A stretch of DNA of 64,000 bases from Sedimentibacter sp. (GTDB lineage: Bacteria; Bacillota; Clostridia; Tissierellales; Sedimentibacteraceae): NCBI GenBank assembly GCA_018436705.1, contig JAHDLA010000004.1, forward strand, positions 124,001 through 188,000, written 5' to 3'. Positions 1-7,901 of this stretch are shown here, in pieces (position 1 is the first letter of the stretch; each line of letters opens with the position of its first letter). The notes under the pieces are model-generated. The model saw only the letters and a program-made list of their open reading frames with translations. It was not told where the DNA came from and did not search any database. The position numbers and the translations under genes were made by a program.

Positions 1-1
1 A

Positions 2-319
2 TCTCCTGCTTCCTTATCCCTTAAAAATCAAGAGCAGTTTAATGAAAATCAGCAGATGTTTATATACATGTATTCTTTTGCACCAGGTGCTAAAGCTAGT
101 ATGCTTCAAGATTTGGAAAAGGGTAAGGTTACAGAGGTCGAAATGATTAACGGTTACATTTCTGAGATTGGTAGGAAACATGGAATTCCAACTCCTTTTA
201 ATGACACTGTTATAGAAATTGTTAAAAAAATTGAGAATAAGGAATTACCTTTGTCCATGAGCAATTTAAAATATTTTAATGATGATTGGTTCACTTACAA
301 TATGTACAAAGCAAGATAG
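2..319 (+). CDS. 2-dehydropantoate 2-reductase family protein (PanE/ApbA), C-terminal part
   Basis: The reading frame is open from the window edge, so only the last ~105 residues are present. The stretch PGAKASMLQDLEKGKVTEVE followed by NGYISEIGRKHGIPTPFND is the typical C-terminal helical domain of ketopantoate reductases, where the S-M-L-Q-D and E-x-x-x-x-N-G residues line the substrate site. True PanE reduces ketopantoate with NADPH for coenzyme A synthesis, but many paralogues in catabolic clusters reduce other 2-keto or beta-keto acids. Its position just 55 bp before the BKACE gene suggests it may belong to that pathway rather than to pantothenate synthesis. The N-terminal nucleotide-binding domain is outside the window, so substrate cannot be judged. 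Confidence 0.8.
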   Translation, partial: SPASLSLKNQEQFNENQQMFIYMYSFAPGAKASMLQDLEKGKVTEVEMINGYISEIGRKHGIPTPFNDTVIEIVKKIENKELPLSMSNLKYFNDDWFTYNMYKAR

Positions 320-374
320 TCTAAATTATATCTGTATATTTTATAAATAAAAATGAGTTTTAGGAGGATGAGTT

Positions 375-1214
375 TTGAAAAATAAAGTAATAATTTCATG
401 TGCTTTAACAGGTGCTTGGCCATCAAAAGAGAAGAATCCAGCTGTACCGTATACACCACGGGAAATAGCTGATGCTGCTTATGCAAGCTGGCAAGCGGGG
501 GCTGCCATTGTACATCTTCATATGAGAGATGTTAATGGCAAAGGGACTATGGATATAGAAAAGTTTAGAGAAAGCGTTTACTTAATTAGGGAACATAAAG
601 ATTGTGATGTAATTATTAATTGCACTTCATCCGGAGGAGCAGATTTAACAGAAGAGGAAAGAATGGCTCATTTTATTGGAATTCCCGAGATTGAAATGGG
701 ATCATACGATATCGGATCATTTAACTGGGGAGATAGCGGAATATTTGACAATAATCCTGCCTTCTTAAAAAAGCTATCCGCCGTTTACAAGCAATATAAT
801 GTTAAGCCTGAAGTGGAGATATTCGATTATGGTATGCTTGGAAATGCTAAACATTACATTGAAAAAAAATATATTGAAGGTCCTATGTGGTGCCAGCTTG
901 TACTAGGGGTTTTAGGTGCAATGGATGCAACCGTAGAAAATTTATTATATTTATCGCAACATCTCCCAGAAGATGCTATATGGTCGGCCTGCGGAATAGG
1001 AAAGGCACACCTTCCTGTAATGTATGCAGCTTTAGCGTTAGGCGGACATTTGCGTGTTGGTCTTGAAGATAATCTTTACATGTCCCATGGAAATAAAGCT
1101 ACAAATCCATTAATGGTTGAGAGAGCCGTAAGAGTTGTCAGGGAATTTGGTAAGCAACCGGCTACTCCAACAGAGGCGCGTGGTATTCTCGGCATTAAAC
1201 AATTTATCGGCTAA
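375..1214 (+). CDS. BKACE / 3-keto-5-aminohexanoate cleavage enzyme family protein (DUF849)
   Basis: A 279-residue TIM-barrel enzyme of the beta-keto acid cleavage family. These Zn-dependent enzymes condense a beta-keto acid with acetyl-CoA and release acetoacetate plus a new acyl-CoA; Kce of lysine fermentation is the founding member. Visible signatures are the N-terminal CALTGAW segment, the metal ligands in VHLHMRD (His47 and His49) and the C-terminal GLEDNLYMSHG segment that carries the conserved acidic residue. Translation starts at a TTG placed 7 nt after a perfect AGGAGG; no ATG fits. A thiolase, reductase, permease and CoA-transferase follow on the same strand. The lysine genes kamA, kamDE, kal and kdd are not nearby, so the substrate need not be the lysine intermediate. 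Confidence 0.88.
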   Translation: MKNKVIISCALTGAWPSKEKNPAVPYTPREIADAAYASWQAGAAIVHLHMRDVNGKGTMDIEKFRESVYLIREHKDCDVIINCTSSGGADLTEEERMAHFIGIPEIEMGSYDIGSFNWGDSGIFDNNPAFLKKLSAVYKQYNVKPEVEIFDYGMLGNAKHYIEKKYIEGPMWCQLVLGVLGAMDATVENLLYLSQHLPEDAIWSACGIGKAHLPVMYAALALGGHLRVGLEDNLYMSHGNKATNPLMVERAVRVVREFGKQPATPTEARGILGIKQFIG

Positions 1215-1233
1215 TATGGCTGTTTACAATTAG

Positions 1234-1262
1234 GGCAGGTATATAGTCATGTATATCCTGCC
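1234..1262. other. Intergenic hairpin
   Basis: GGCAGG-T-ATAT pairs with ATAT-CCTGCC with one bulged base, in the 74-bp gap between the BKACE and thiolase genes. There is no T-tract, so it is more likely an mRNA processing or stability element than a terminator. Confidence 0.35.
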
Positions 1263-1288
1263 AATATATTAAGAATTTAGGAGGTATT

Positions 1289-2464
1289 ATGAATAACAAA
1301 AGAGATGCCGTTATAGTGTCTTATGGACGTTCACCATTAACTAAAGCATACAAAGGTTCTTTCGCAAATACTCATCCCATAGAATATGGCGCACAGACAC
1401 TGAAAGGTGTAATTTCAAAGCTTCCTGGTTTTGATCCGGCTGTTGTAGATGATGTAATTGTAGGATGTGCCACACCGGAAAAATATACAGGCTATAATAT
1501 AGGTCGCTTGATTGCCCAGCGTGCAGGTTTTCCTGACTCTGTCCCTGGCCAAACAGTCAATAGATTTTGCTCATCCGGTCTTCAAACTATTGCCACAGCT
1601 GCAAATGCTATTATGGCAAATCAGATGGATGTAATAATAGCCGGTGGCATTGAAATGATGACAGGCATGAACATGTTGCATCCAGAGGAATATCAGGATG
1701 TATCATTAGCGGAACAGATTCCCGGGACTTATATTTCTATGGGACTGACTGCCGAAAATGTTGCTGAACGCTGTGGCATTACAAGACATGAAATGGAAGC
1801 CATGGCTGTAGAAAGTCACAAAAAAGCAGCAGCAGCTCAAGCTGCCGGGAAATTTATTGATGAGATTATTCCCATAACAGTAGAAACAGATAACGGATTG
1901 GTTGTCATATCACAAGACGAAGGCATCCGCCCAAATACAAATATGTTAGATCTGGCTTCACTGAAAACCCCATTTAAGGAATATGGATTAGTTACTGCTG
2001 CTACATCGTCTCAGATGACTGACGGCACAAGCTTTGTTGTATTGATGTCACGCGAGAAGGCAGAAGAACTTGGCTATACTCCTGTTGCAAAATTTGTATC
2101 TTTTGCCGTTGGAGGTGTCGCTGCCGATGTTATGGGCTTAGGTCCCATTGTAGTTGTACCTAAAGTGATGAAGCGTGCCAGTCTGACTATTGATGATATA
2201 GATGTAATTGAAATCAATGAAGCCTTTGCATCACAAGCAATCGCTTGCATTCGTAAATTAAAGCTTCCTTTGGGGAAAATTAATCCCAATGGAGGTGCTA
2301 TGGCTCTTGGCCATCCGCTTGGTGCTACCGGAGCAGTCCTCACATGCAAAGCACTGTCCGAACTGAAACGCACCAACGGAAGATACGCATTAATTACCAT
2401 GTGTATTGGCGGTGGAATGGGTGCTGCTGGCATTTTTGAAATGGAAAAGCAGAATACTGAATAA
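1289..2464 (+). CDS. Thiolase (acetyl-CoA C-acyltransferase)
   Basis: A full-length 391-residue thiolase. It carries the nucleophilic cysteine Cys94 in NRFCSSGLQ, the glycine-rich NPNGGAMALGHPLG motif with His342, and the second catalytic cysteine Cys372 in CIGGGMG. It should interconvert a 3-ketoacyl-CoA plus CoA with acetyl-CoA and a shortened acyl-CoA. In this cluster the obvious use is either splitting acetoacetyl-CoA made from the BKACE product to two acetyl-CoA, or regenerating the acetyl-CoA that the BKACE reaction consumes. The ATG start has AGGAGG 5 nt upstream. Whether it prefers acetoacetyl-CoA or longer substrates cannot be told from sequence alone. Confidence 0.9.
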   Translation: MNNKRDAVIVSYGRSPLTKAYKGSFANTHPIEYGAQTLKGVISKLPGFDPAVVDDVIVGCATPEKYTGYNIGRLIAQRAGFPDSVPGQTVNRFCSSGLQTIATAANAIMANQMDVIIAGGIEMMTGMNMLHPEEYQDVSLAEQIPGTYISMGLTAENVAERCGITRHEMEAMAVESHKKAAAAQAAGKFIDEIIPITVETDNGLVVISQDEGIRPNTNMLDLASLKTPFKEYGLVTAATSSQMTDGTSFVVLMSREKAEELGYTPVAKFVSFAVGGVAADVMGLGPIVVVPKVMKRASLTIDDIDVIEINEAFASQAIACIRKLKLPLGKINPNGGAMALGHPLGATGAVLTCKALSELKRTNGRYALITMCIGGGMGAAGIFEMEKQNTE

Positions 2465-2520
2465 TAGGCTGAAAAATTCAACAGTTTTGATTATTGGGAA
2501 AAATCAAGGAGGCATATAAC

Positions 2521-3264
2521 ATGATATTTAATAACAGAGTTGCAGTTGTAACAGGCTCGACTCAAGGCATAGGACTTGCAATAGCTAAAATACTTGCAAA
2601 AAAAGGCATAAAGGTTGTAGTTACCAGCAGAAATATAGATAAAGTGAAAAAAGCTGTTGCTGAAATAAAAAATGATGGCGGAGAAGCATTTGGTCTTAAA
2701 TGCAATGTAACAAACAGAGAAGAAGTTAAAGCTCTTGGAGAAAAAGTTGTTGAAAAATACGGTCGCATTGATATATTAGTCAACAATGCAGGAATAACCA
2801 GAGATTCATCTTTTAAAAAAATGACTGATGAGCAATGGGATGAAGTGCTTAATTCTGACTTAAAGTCTGTATTCATTGTTACACAGGAACTAAGCAAATA
2901 TATGGAATCAAACAGATATGGCAGAATCCTGAACATAAGCTCAGTGGTTGGTCTTTCCGGAAACTATGGTCAGTCCAACTATTCAGCAGCTAAAGCAGGA
3001 ATAATCGGGCTGACTAAAACATTAGCCGTGGAATTAGGGAAAAAAGGAATTACTGTTAATGCGATAGCACCAGGGTTTATTGAAACGGCTATGACACAGG
3101 AAATTCCGGAAAAGATAAGGGCAGAGATTATTGCAAGCATTCCGGTAGGCAGATCAGGGAAGCCTGAAGATATAGCAGCTGCTGCAGCATTTCTTGCATC
3201 TGAAGATGCGGGATTTATAAGCGGCGTTACACTTAGTGTTAATGGTGCAATGTATAGAGCATAG
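2521..3264 (+). CDS. Short-chain dehydrogenase, FabG / acetoacetyl-CoA reductase type
   Basis: A classical 247-residue SDR. It has the cofactor motif TGSTQGIG (residues 11-18), NNAG (88-91) and the catalytic Ser141, Tyr154 and Lys158 (NYSAAKAG). A longer frame exists from 2494, but AAGGAGG lies just 5' of the ATG at 2521, which is the likely start. FabG enzymes reduce 3-oxoacyl-ACP; close relatives (PhaB-like) reduce acetoacetyl-CoA to 3-hydroxybutyryl-CoA. No fatty-acid synthesis gene is nearby, and the gene sits between a thiolase and a permease/CoA-transferase pair, so a role on a CoA ester or free keto acid of this pathway is more likely. NADH versus NADPH use is undecided. Confidence 0.85.
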   Translation: MIFNNRVAVVTGSTQGIGLAIAKILAKKGIKVVVTSRNIDKVKKAVAEIKNDGGEAFGLKCNVTNREEVKALGEKVVEKYGRIDILVNNAGITRDSSFKKMTDEQWDEVLNSDLKSVFIVTQELSKYMESNRYGRILNISSVVGLSGNYGQSNYSAAKAGIIGLTKTLAVELGKKGITVNAIAPGFIETAMTQEIPEKIRAEIIASIPVGRSGKPEDIAAAAAFLASEDAGFISGVTLSVNGAMYRA

Positions 3265-3400
3265 AAAATAAAGGACATTTTAAGTATTCAGAATTTTAAT
3301 CTTCATTACATTATTAAAAAGATTATTTAAAATCATTTAATGCAAAATGAATAAAGAAACTTGTTATTAAAAAAATATTAAAATGCAAAGGAGAAATGAT

Positions 3401-4723
3401 ATGAATACATTTGCAATTATTGGTCTTTTTTTAGCTGTAATAGTGCTTGCTGTTGGCGCATACAGAGGGTTAGGAGCACTTGCATCTACACTGCTGGCTT
3501 CTCTTGTAGTAATACTTACAAATGGAATGGGCATATGGCAAGGGTTTTCAGAATTTTATATGAATGGCTATGTAGGGGCTTATGCCGGATATTTCTTGCT
3601 ATTGTGCTGCTCAAGTATGTATGCTAATTTTATGAATGAATCTGGCAGTGCAACATCTATTGCATATCAGTTTATTGACTGGTTCGGCAGGGGAAGAGTG
3701 TTGCTTGTTTGCTACGCAATCACTGTAGTGTTGACCTATGGCGGTATAAGCTTGTTTGTTGTTATATATGCTCTTGCACCAATTGCATATACACTTTTTA
3801 AAGAAGCAAATTTGCCACGGCATTTAATAGTAGCTGCAACAACAGCCGGATCGGCGACAATTACAATGACTTCTCTTCCTGGTACACCTGCCCTTACAAA
3901 TGTTATTCCTACTGAGTTTTTAGGGACGACTTTAACTGCTGCTCCTATTTTTGGAATTATTGCTTCAATAGCATTTATTATAATGACATTGTTTTATTTT
4001 AATTACAGCGAAAAGAAAGCAAGAGCTAATAACGAATGCTGGGTAAACCCTGAAGGCTTTGATATTGCAAAAAATGAAATTCAGAATCGCAGCTTGCTAC
4101 CGTCATCTGTAAAAGCTTTCTTACCGATAATAGTACTACTTTCTATTATTTTAGCAGGAAGCAGATTTGGACTTAATTCCACCATGCTTGCTACAGGAGC
4201 TATGTTAGCCGGCACTGCGGTTGTATGTGCTCTTAATTTTGATAAATTCAAAGAAAAAAATATTAAAAAGATACTATCCTCCGGATTAGAAGGCGGTATC
4301 GGAGCTATTGGAGGGTTTGCAGGAGTTGTTGCTTTTGGAGCTGTTGTATCAAACTCTCAAGCTTTTACATCAATAGTGGATTGGGTATTAAACTTACAAA
4401 TGAATCCATATACACAAGGTGTTGTTGCTACAGGGGTGGTATCTGCTATAACAGGATCATCATCAGGTGGATTAAGGATAATGTTTAGTGCATTTACAGA
4501 TAGCTTTTTAGCTTCTGGCGTAAACCTGAATCTATTACATCGTTTGGTAAGTATAGCTGCCGGTGCACTAGATACTTTACCGCATTCGCCTGGAATATTT
4601 TTGACGCTTGCAGTACTTGGGCTTACTCATAAGGATGCATACAAACATATATTTGCTACAAGCGTAGTAATGCCAACTATTATTACAATAGTATCCTTAG
4701 GTATATTAGTCATGTTTTTCTAA
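3401..4723 (+). CDS. GntP-family organic acid permease
   Basis: A 440-residue, very hydrophobic inner-membrane protein with about a dozen predicted membrane segments. The central loops with GGISLFVVIYALAPIA and the small-residue run TTAGSATITMTSLPGTPA look like GntP/gluconate and 3-hydroxybutyrate-type permeases. An upstream in-frame ATG at 3383 precedes the ribosome site; AAAGGAGA at 3387-3394 places the start at 3401. It lies between the reductase and the CoA-transferase, so it probably moves the growth substrate or an acid end product of the cluster. The family covers gluconate, lactate-like and short hydroxy/keto acids, and the actual substrate is unknown. Confidence 0.8.
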   Translation: MNTFAIIGLFLAVIVLAVGAYRGLGALASTLLASLVVILTNGMGIWQGFSEFYMNGYVGAYAGYFLLLCCSSMYANFMNESGSATSIAYQFIDWFGRGRVLLVCYAITVVLTYGGISLFVVIYALAPIAYTLFKEANLPRHLIVAATTAGSATITMTSLPGTPALTNVIPTEFLGTTLTAAPIFGIIASIAFIIMTLFYFNYSEKKARANNECWVNPEGFDIAKNEIQNRSLLPSSVKAFLPIIVLLSIILAGSRFGLNSTMLATGAMLAGTAVVCALNFDKFKEKNIKKILSSGLEGGIGAIGGFAGVVAFGAVVSNSQAFTSIVDWVLNLQMNPYTQGVVATGVVSAITGSSSGGLRIMFSAFTDSFLASGVNLNLLHRLVSIAAGALDTLPHSPGIFLTLAVLGLTHKDAYKHIFATSVVMPTIITIVSLGILVMFF

Positions 4724-4748
4724 AAAAAGAAGTTTATATGATGTGTTT

Positions 4749-4781
4749 AATATTGCGATGCGTATAACGTATCGCAATATT
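4749..4781 (+). terminator. Perfectly symmetric stem, terminator or operator
   Basis: AATATTGCGAT and ATCGCAATATT are exact 11-bp inverted repeats, and the centre GCGTATAACGT extends the stem by a G-U pair and three more base pairs. A weak T-run (AATTTTTCT) follows. It is either the terminator after the permease gene or, given its symmetry and AT-richness, a repressor site for the CoA-transferase gene 103 bp downstream. Confidence 0.5.
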
Positions 4782-4884
4782 AATAATTTTTCTAAAAAAT
4801 ATTGACGCAATGACAGTGCTTTGGTAGCTATTCAAGATTCAAAAAAGAAATTAACAATAGTCGAAACATTTTAAAGGAGAAAAT

Positions 4885-6192
4885 ATGAACTGGGTTAATG
4901 AATATAAACAAAAATTAACAAACGCAAAAGAAGCAGTAAAAATTATTAATTCCGGAGAAACCGTTTATGTAGGTACTTGTTCCAGTGCAGCTTTTGCATT
5001 AACCAATGCGTTATGGAACAGACGAGAAGAACTTGAAAATATTAAAATAGCAAGTTCTTTGATATTAAAACCAACTCCGCTATTTGATCAGGCAGAGGAA
5101 AATCCGTTTACATTTGAAACCTTTTTTATGGGATCTAAAGAAAGAAAGGTCAGAGATAACGGATTGAAACTAGACTATACATCAGTCCATCTAAGCCAGA
5201 TTGATATTTGGTGCAAGAAAGTTTCACGACCGAATGTATGTTTGCTTGAGGTTTCAGAACCGGACGAGAACGGGTATATGTGTTTTGGCCCATCAGGTAT
5301 CGCACTTCATAAATTTCTGAAAGAAAGTGCGGATAGGGTGATTGTTCAAATTAACAAACAGACGCCATATATATTCGGACAAAATAATTTGATCCATGTT
5401 TCAGAAACAGATGCAATAATTAAGGTGGATGAGAAACTGTCAACCTTAGAAAATCCGGAAATAGACGAGGTAACAGAAAAACTTTCGAAGATCATAGTAG
5501 ATCAGGTTCCGGACGGTGCAACTATACAACTTGGACTTGGCTCATTGTCAACTGCAATAGGATTTGGGCTTGATAACAAAAATGATCTTGGAATACACTC
5601 TGAACTTCTGAGCGAGCCAATGCTGGAATTAATCGTTAATGGAAATGTTACAAACAAGTATAAAGGTTTTATGGATGGGAAAAGTGTTTTTGCATTCGCC
5701 CTAGGGTCAACAAAATTATATAAGTACCTCAACAAGAATGAAAAAGTTTATGGCGCAGAATTTCCATTTGTAAATGATCCCAGAATTATTGCAAAAAACA
5801 AAAAAGTAATTTCAATTAATACAACGATGGCATTTGATATTTTCGGACAAGCAGCATCTGATTCGTTGGGCTGGAAACAGCAAAGTGCTACAGGCGGGCA
5901 GCTGGATTTTGTAAGAGGTGCCCAGTGGTCTGAAGGCGGCAAATCTTTTATTGCAACTACTTCAAGTTTTATTAAAGAAGGAAAGAGAATTAGCAGGATA
6001 GTGGCTGCACTTCCTGCAGGAACAGCAATATCAACACCTAGATCTGATATACAATATGTTGCAACCGAGTATGGTTGTGTCAATTTAAAAATACTGAATA
6101 TGGCAGACAGGATAAAAGCAATGATCAGCCTTGCTCATCCTGATTTCAGGGATCAGCTCACAGAAGATGCTAAAAAATTTAACCTTATATAA
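4885..6192 (+). CDS. Acetyl-CoA hydrolase/transferase family CoA-transferase (4-hydroxybutyrate/butyrate type)
   Basis: A 435-residue CoA-transferase of the AbfT/Cat2-like family, which swaps CoA between acetyl-CoA (or butyryl-CoA) and a carboxylic acid through a glutamyl-CoA intermediate. The expected catalytic glutamate is Glu240 in DLGIHSELLSEP; other family hallmarks are QLGLGSLSTAIG, TGGQLDFVRGA and ATEYGCVNLK near the C-terminus. AAGGAG precedes the ATG by 6 nt. In context it would activate an acid made by the cluster (acetoacetate, 3-hydroxybutyrate or butyrate), so that a BKACE-derived acid enters the CoA-ester pool. A symmetric hairpin separates it from the permease gene, so it may have its own control. 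Confidence 0.87.
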   Translation: MNWVNEYKQKLTNAKEAVKIINSGETVYVGTCSSAAFALTNALWNRREELENIKIASSLILKPTPLFDQAEENPFTFETFFMGSKERKVRDNGLKLDYTSVHLSQIDIWCKKVSRPNVCLLEVSEPDENGYMCFGPSGIALHKFLKESADRVIVQINKQTPYIFGQNNLIHVSETDAIIKVDEKLSTLENPEIDEVTEKLSKIIVDQVPDGATIQLGLGSLSTAIGFGLDNKNDLGIHSELLSEPMLELIVNGNVTNKYKGFMDGKSVFAFALGSTKLYKYLNKNEKVYGAEFPFVNDPRIIAKNKKVISINTTMAFDIFGQAASDSLGWKQQSATGGQLDFVRGAQWSEGGKSFIATTSSFIKEGKRISRIVAALPAGTAISTPRSDIQYVATEYGCVNLKILNMADRIKAMISLAHPDFRDQLTEDAKKFNLI

Positions 6193-6302
6193 AAATTGAT
6201 TATAATTATTAAAAAAAATTAACAATATTTTTTCAAAATAATTGTAATGTTTCGGGCAGTTAAATGGTTTATATAGTAGAGAACTTATTAAAGGAGGAAT
6301 CT

Positions 6303-7100
6303 ATGAAAAAACTATCTATACTGTCCATATTTTTTATACTGCTTATGGTTTTTACCATAACAGTGAATTCAGTTGAGGGGTATGAATTCAGCCCGACATT
6401 TATAGCACTTGAGAGGCATAAATGTGATTTGAACATTAATAATGGTATTGCAAGTTCAACTGGTGATGCAATGTGTTCCGACGGTTATACGGTAAGAATT
6501 ACAATTTACCTGCAAAGATATATCAATAACAGTTGGGCTACAATTAATAGCTGGAATGGGGATAAAGACATATATTCTTTTGTAAATGAAACATCAGCGG
6601 TCAGCTACGGCTACAAATATAGGGTGAAAAGCGTTGCTACCGTGTATGACAATAATGTTATCGAAGCACCGGTTTTGTCACTGCCAGACCAGTATGTAAA
6701 GTTTGCAAATATTGATTGGTGGAATGACATTCCGGATACAGTTGAACCTTACTATTCTAACCCTCCTTATACTGTGAATTTGCGTTGCAAAAAAGTAGGG
6801 CAGCCTGAATATTGTGCATGTAATATTTTAGTGCGAGAGTCTGGTCCATGGAATATAAGTGATAATTATTGGGACTCAGCTACAGCAAGCAATCCAAGAA
6901 GAGTATTCACAGATCTTCCTTTAGGAATACCCGAAGCTGAAAGAGCATATTTGCAAAATTATAATAACGGAAAAGACGAATCTGGAAGAGAAGTTTTAAC
7001 TCCTGCAGGTATTGATCTTTCCTTTAGTGTTGCAGATGAACTTGGTTTAGGCTATTTAGAGAATGTTTGGCTTGAGGTATATTATTCTGATTTGCCTTAA
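6303..7100 (+). CDS. Secreted protein of unknown function, two apparent domains
   Basis: A 265-residue protein with a clear signal peptide: MKK, a hydrophobic core to about residue 22, then a likely cleavage near SVEG. An AAGGAGG 5-6 nt upstream supports the ATG at 6303 over the longer frame from 6264. The first half (about 30-130) resembles small extracellular Firmicute proteins with a paired-cysteine beta fold and a YKYRVKSVATVYD strand. The second half (about 145-265) has a conserved-looking pattern GPWNISDNYW, RRVFTDLPLGIPEAE and PAGIDLS, which I associate with exported cell-wall-associated proteins but cannot name. Four cysteines could form disulphides. It is followed 17 nt later by a lipoprotein gene. 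Confidence 0.6.
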   Translation: MKKLSILSIFFILLMVFTITVNSVEGYEFSPTFIALERHKCDLNINNGIASSTGDAMCSDGYTVRITIYLQRYINNSWATINSWNGDKDIYSFVNETSAVSYGYKYRVKSVATVYDNNVIEAPVLSLPDQYVKFANIDWWNDIPDTVEPYYSNPPYTVNLRCKKVGQPEYCACNILVRESGPWNISDNYWDSATASNPRRVFTDLPLGIPEAERAYLQNYNNGKDESGREVLTPAGIDLSFSVADELGLGYLENVWLEVYYSDLP

Positions 7101-7117
7101 GAAGGAGATTAAGTATA

Positions 7118-7522
7118 ATGTATAAACATAAATATTATAACACTTATCAATATTGTTTATTATTGTTCATTATTGGAACTATAATTTTATATGGATGTCA
7201 ATCAAGTCCAAAAAAACAAAGTAAACCTGAATGGATTGATGTGCCAATAAATATGTACGAAGCAATAGATTTACAAGATCAGGTTAATAACGGTCATAAA
7301 ATGGGTTTAGTTGATCCACGCCAAGTTACCCGTGAATTTTTAGATAGACAATTAGGTCTTCAAGGTGACATTACTCTTGAAATGACAGAAGAGTCAGATG
7401 AAGGTAAGTTTTTTAGAGCAACCCCTGATAAAAAACATAGTATTGAATTATTTTTGATACAGCCTGTAGACCAAGGTATTACCGGTATCTGGAAGGTAAA
7501 AAAGTATAGGATTATAGAATAA
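7118..7522 (+). CDS. Small lipoprotein, unknown function
   Basis: A 134-residue protein with a short charged N-terminus, a hydrophobic segment and a lipobox LYGC at about residues 24-27, so the mature protein should be lipid-anchored outside the membrane. The mature part is polar and has no motif I recognise. AGGAG sits 10 nt before the ATG, and the gene begins 17 nt after the secreted-protein gene, so the two are probably co-transcribed. It may tether or assist the secreted protein; this is inference from adjacency only. Confidence 0.6.
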   Translation: MYKHKYYNTYQYCLLLFIIGTIILYGCQSSPKKQSKPEWIDVPINMYEAIDLQDQVNNGHKMGLVDPRQVTREFLDRQLGLQGDITLEMTEESDEGKFFRATPDKKHSIELFLIQPVDQGITGIWKVKKYRIIE

Positions 7523-7720
7523 ATTAATAAGCCACATTATGAATTACAAAAACATAAACAGATCACTTCTTTATATAAGAGGTAATCTGAATAACTTTAT
7601 AAAAATGCAAATGATTAAATTTATTTGAAAAATACTGCCTCTTAGTGTAAAATGATGTTGGGTATAATATGCCATATGATCAAATTCAATAAGTGAACAA
7701 AAAGCATGGTTATAATAACG

Positions 7721-7765
7721 AAATTCGGGGAAGGATCTTAAAATAAAAGATCTTTCCCCGAATTT
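7721..7765. terminator. Long hairpin in the 7523-7842 intergenic stretch
   Basis: A 19-bp stem (one G-U pair) is formed by AAATTCGGGGAAGGATCTT and its complement around a 7-base loop. No strong T-tract follows, though both flanks are AT-rich, so it could act in either direction. A second weaker hairpin lies at 7559-7590 (CAGAT..ATCTG outer arms). The rest of the 320-bp stretch holds nothing I can assign. The AATTCGGGG element recurs at 7884-7893 as part of the dpaA ribosome-binding region. Confidence 0.5.
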
Positions 7766-7842
7766 ACTATATTACTATATATTGAACAGATAATTTATAA
7801 ATGACGTATCGATAACATCAATTACCTTTGAGTATATTAAGT

Positions 7843-7870
7843 AACCTTTGATTCATCTTTGCATAAAATA
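7843..7870 (+). promoter_or_regulatory. Sigma-K-type promoter for dpaAB
   Basis: AACC (-35, consensus mACm), a 15-bp spacer and CATAAAATA (-10, consensus CATANNNTA) match the late mother-cell sigma-K consensus, 32 bp before the dpaA start. In Bacillus subtilis the orthologous spoVF operon is sigma-K dependent. The octamer ACCTTTGA occurs twice (7824-7831 and 7844-7851), 20 bp apart, and overlaps the -35. Confidence 0.55.
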
Positions 7871-7901
7871 TAAGCATCTTGTAAAATTCGGGGAGAATTT
7901 A

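Noticed and set aside
2074..3278. Long minus-strand frames opposite the thiolase and SDR genes
   Set aside because: They mirror well-conserved plus-strand genes, lack ribosome sites and match no family.
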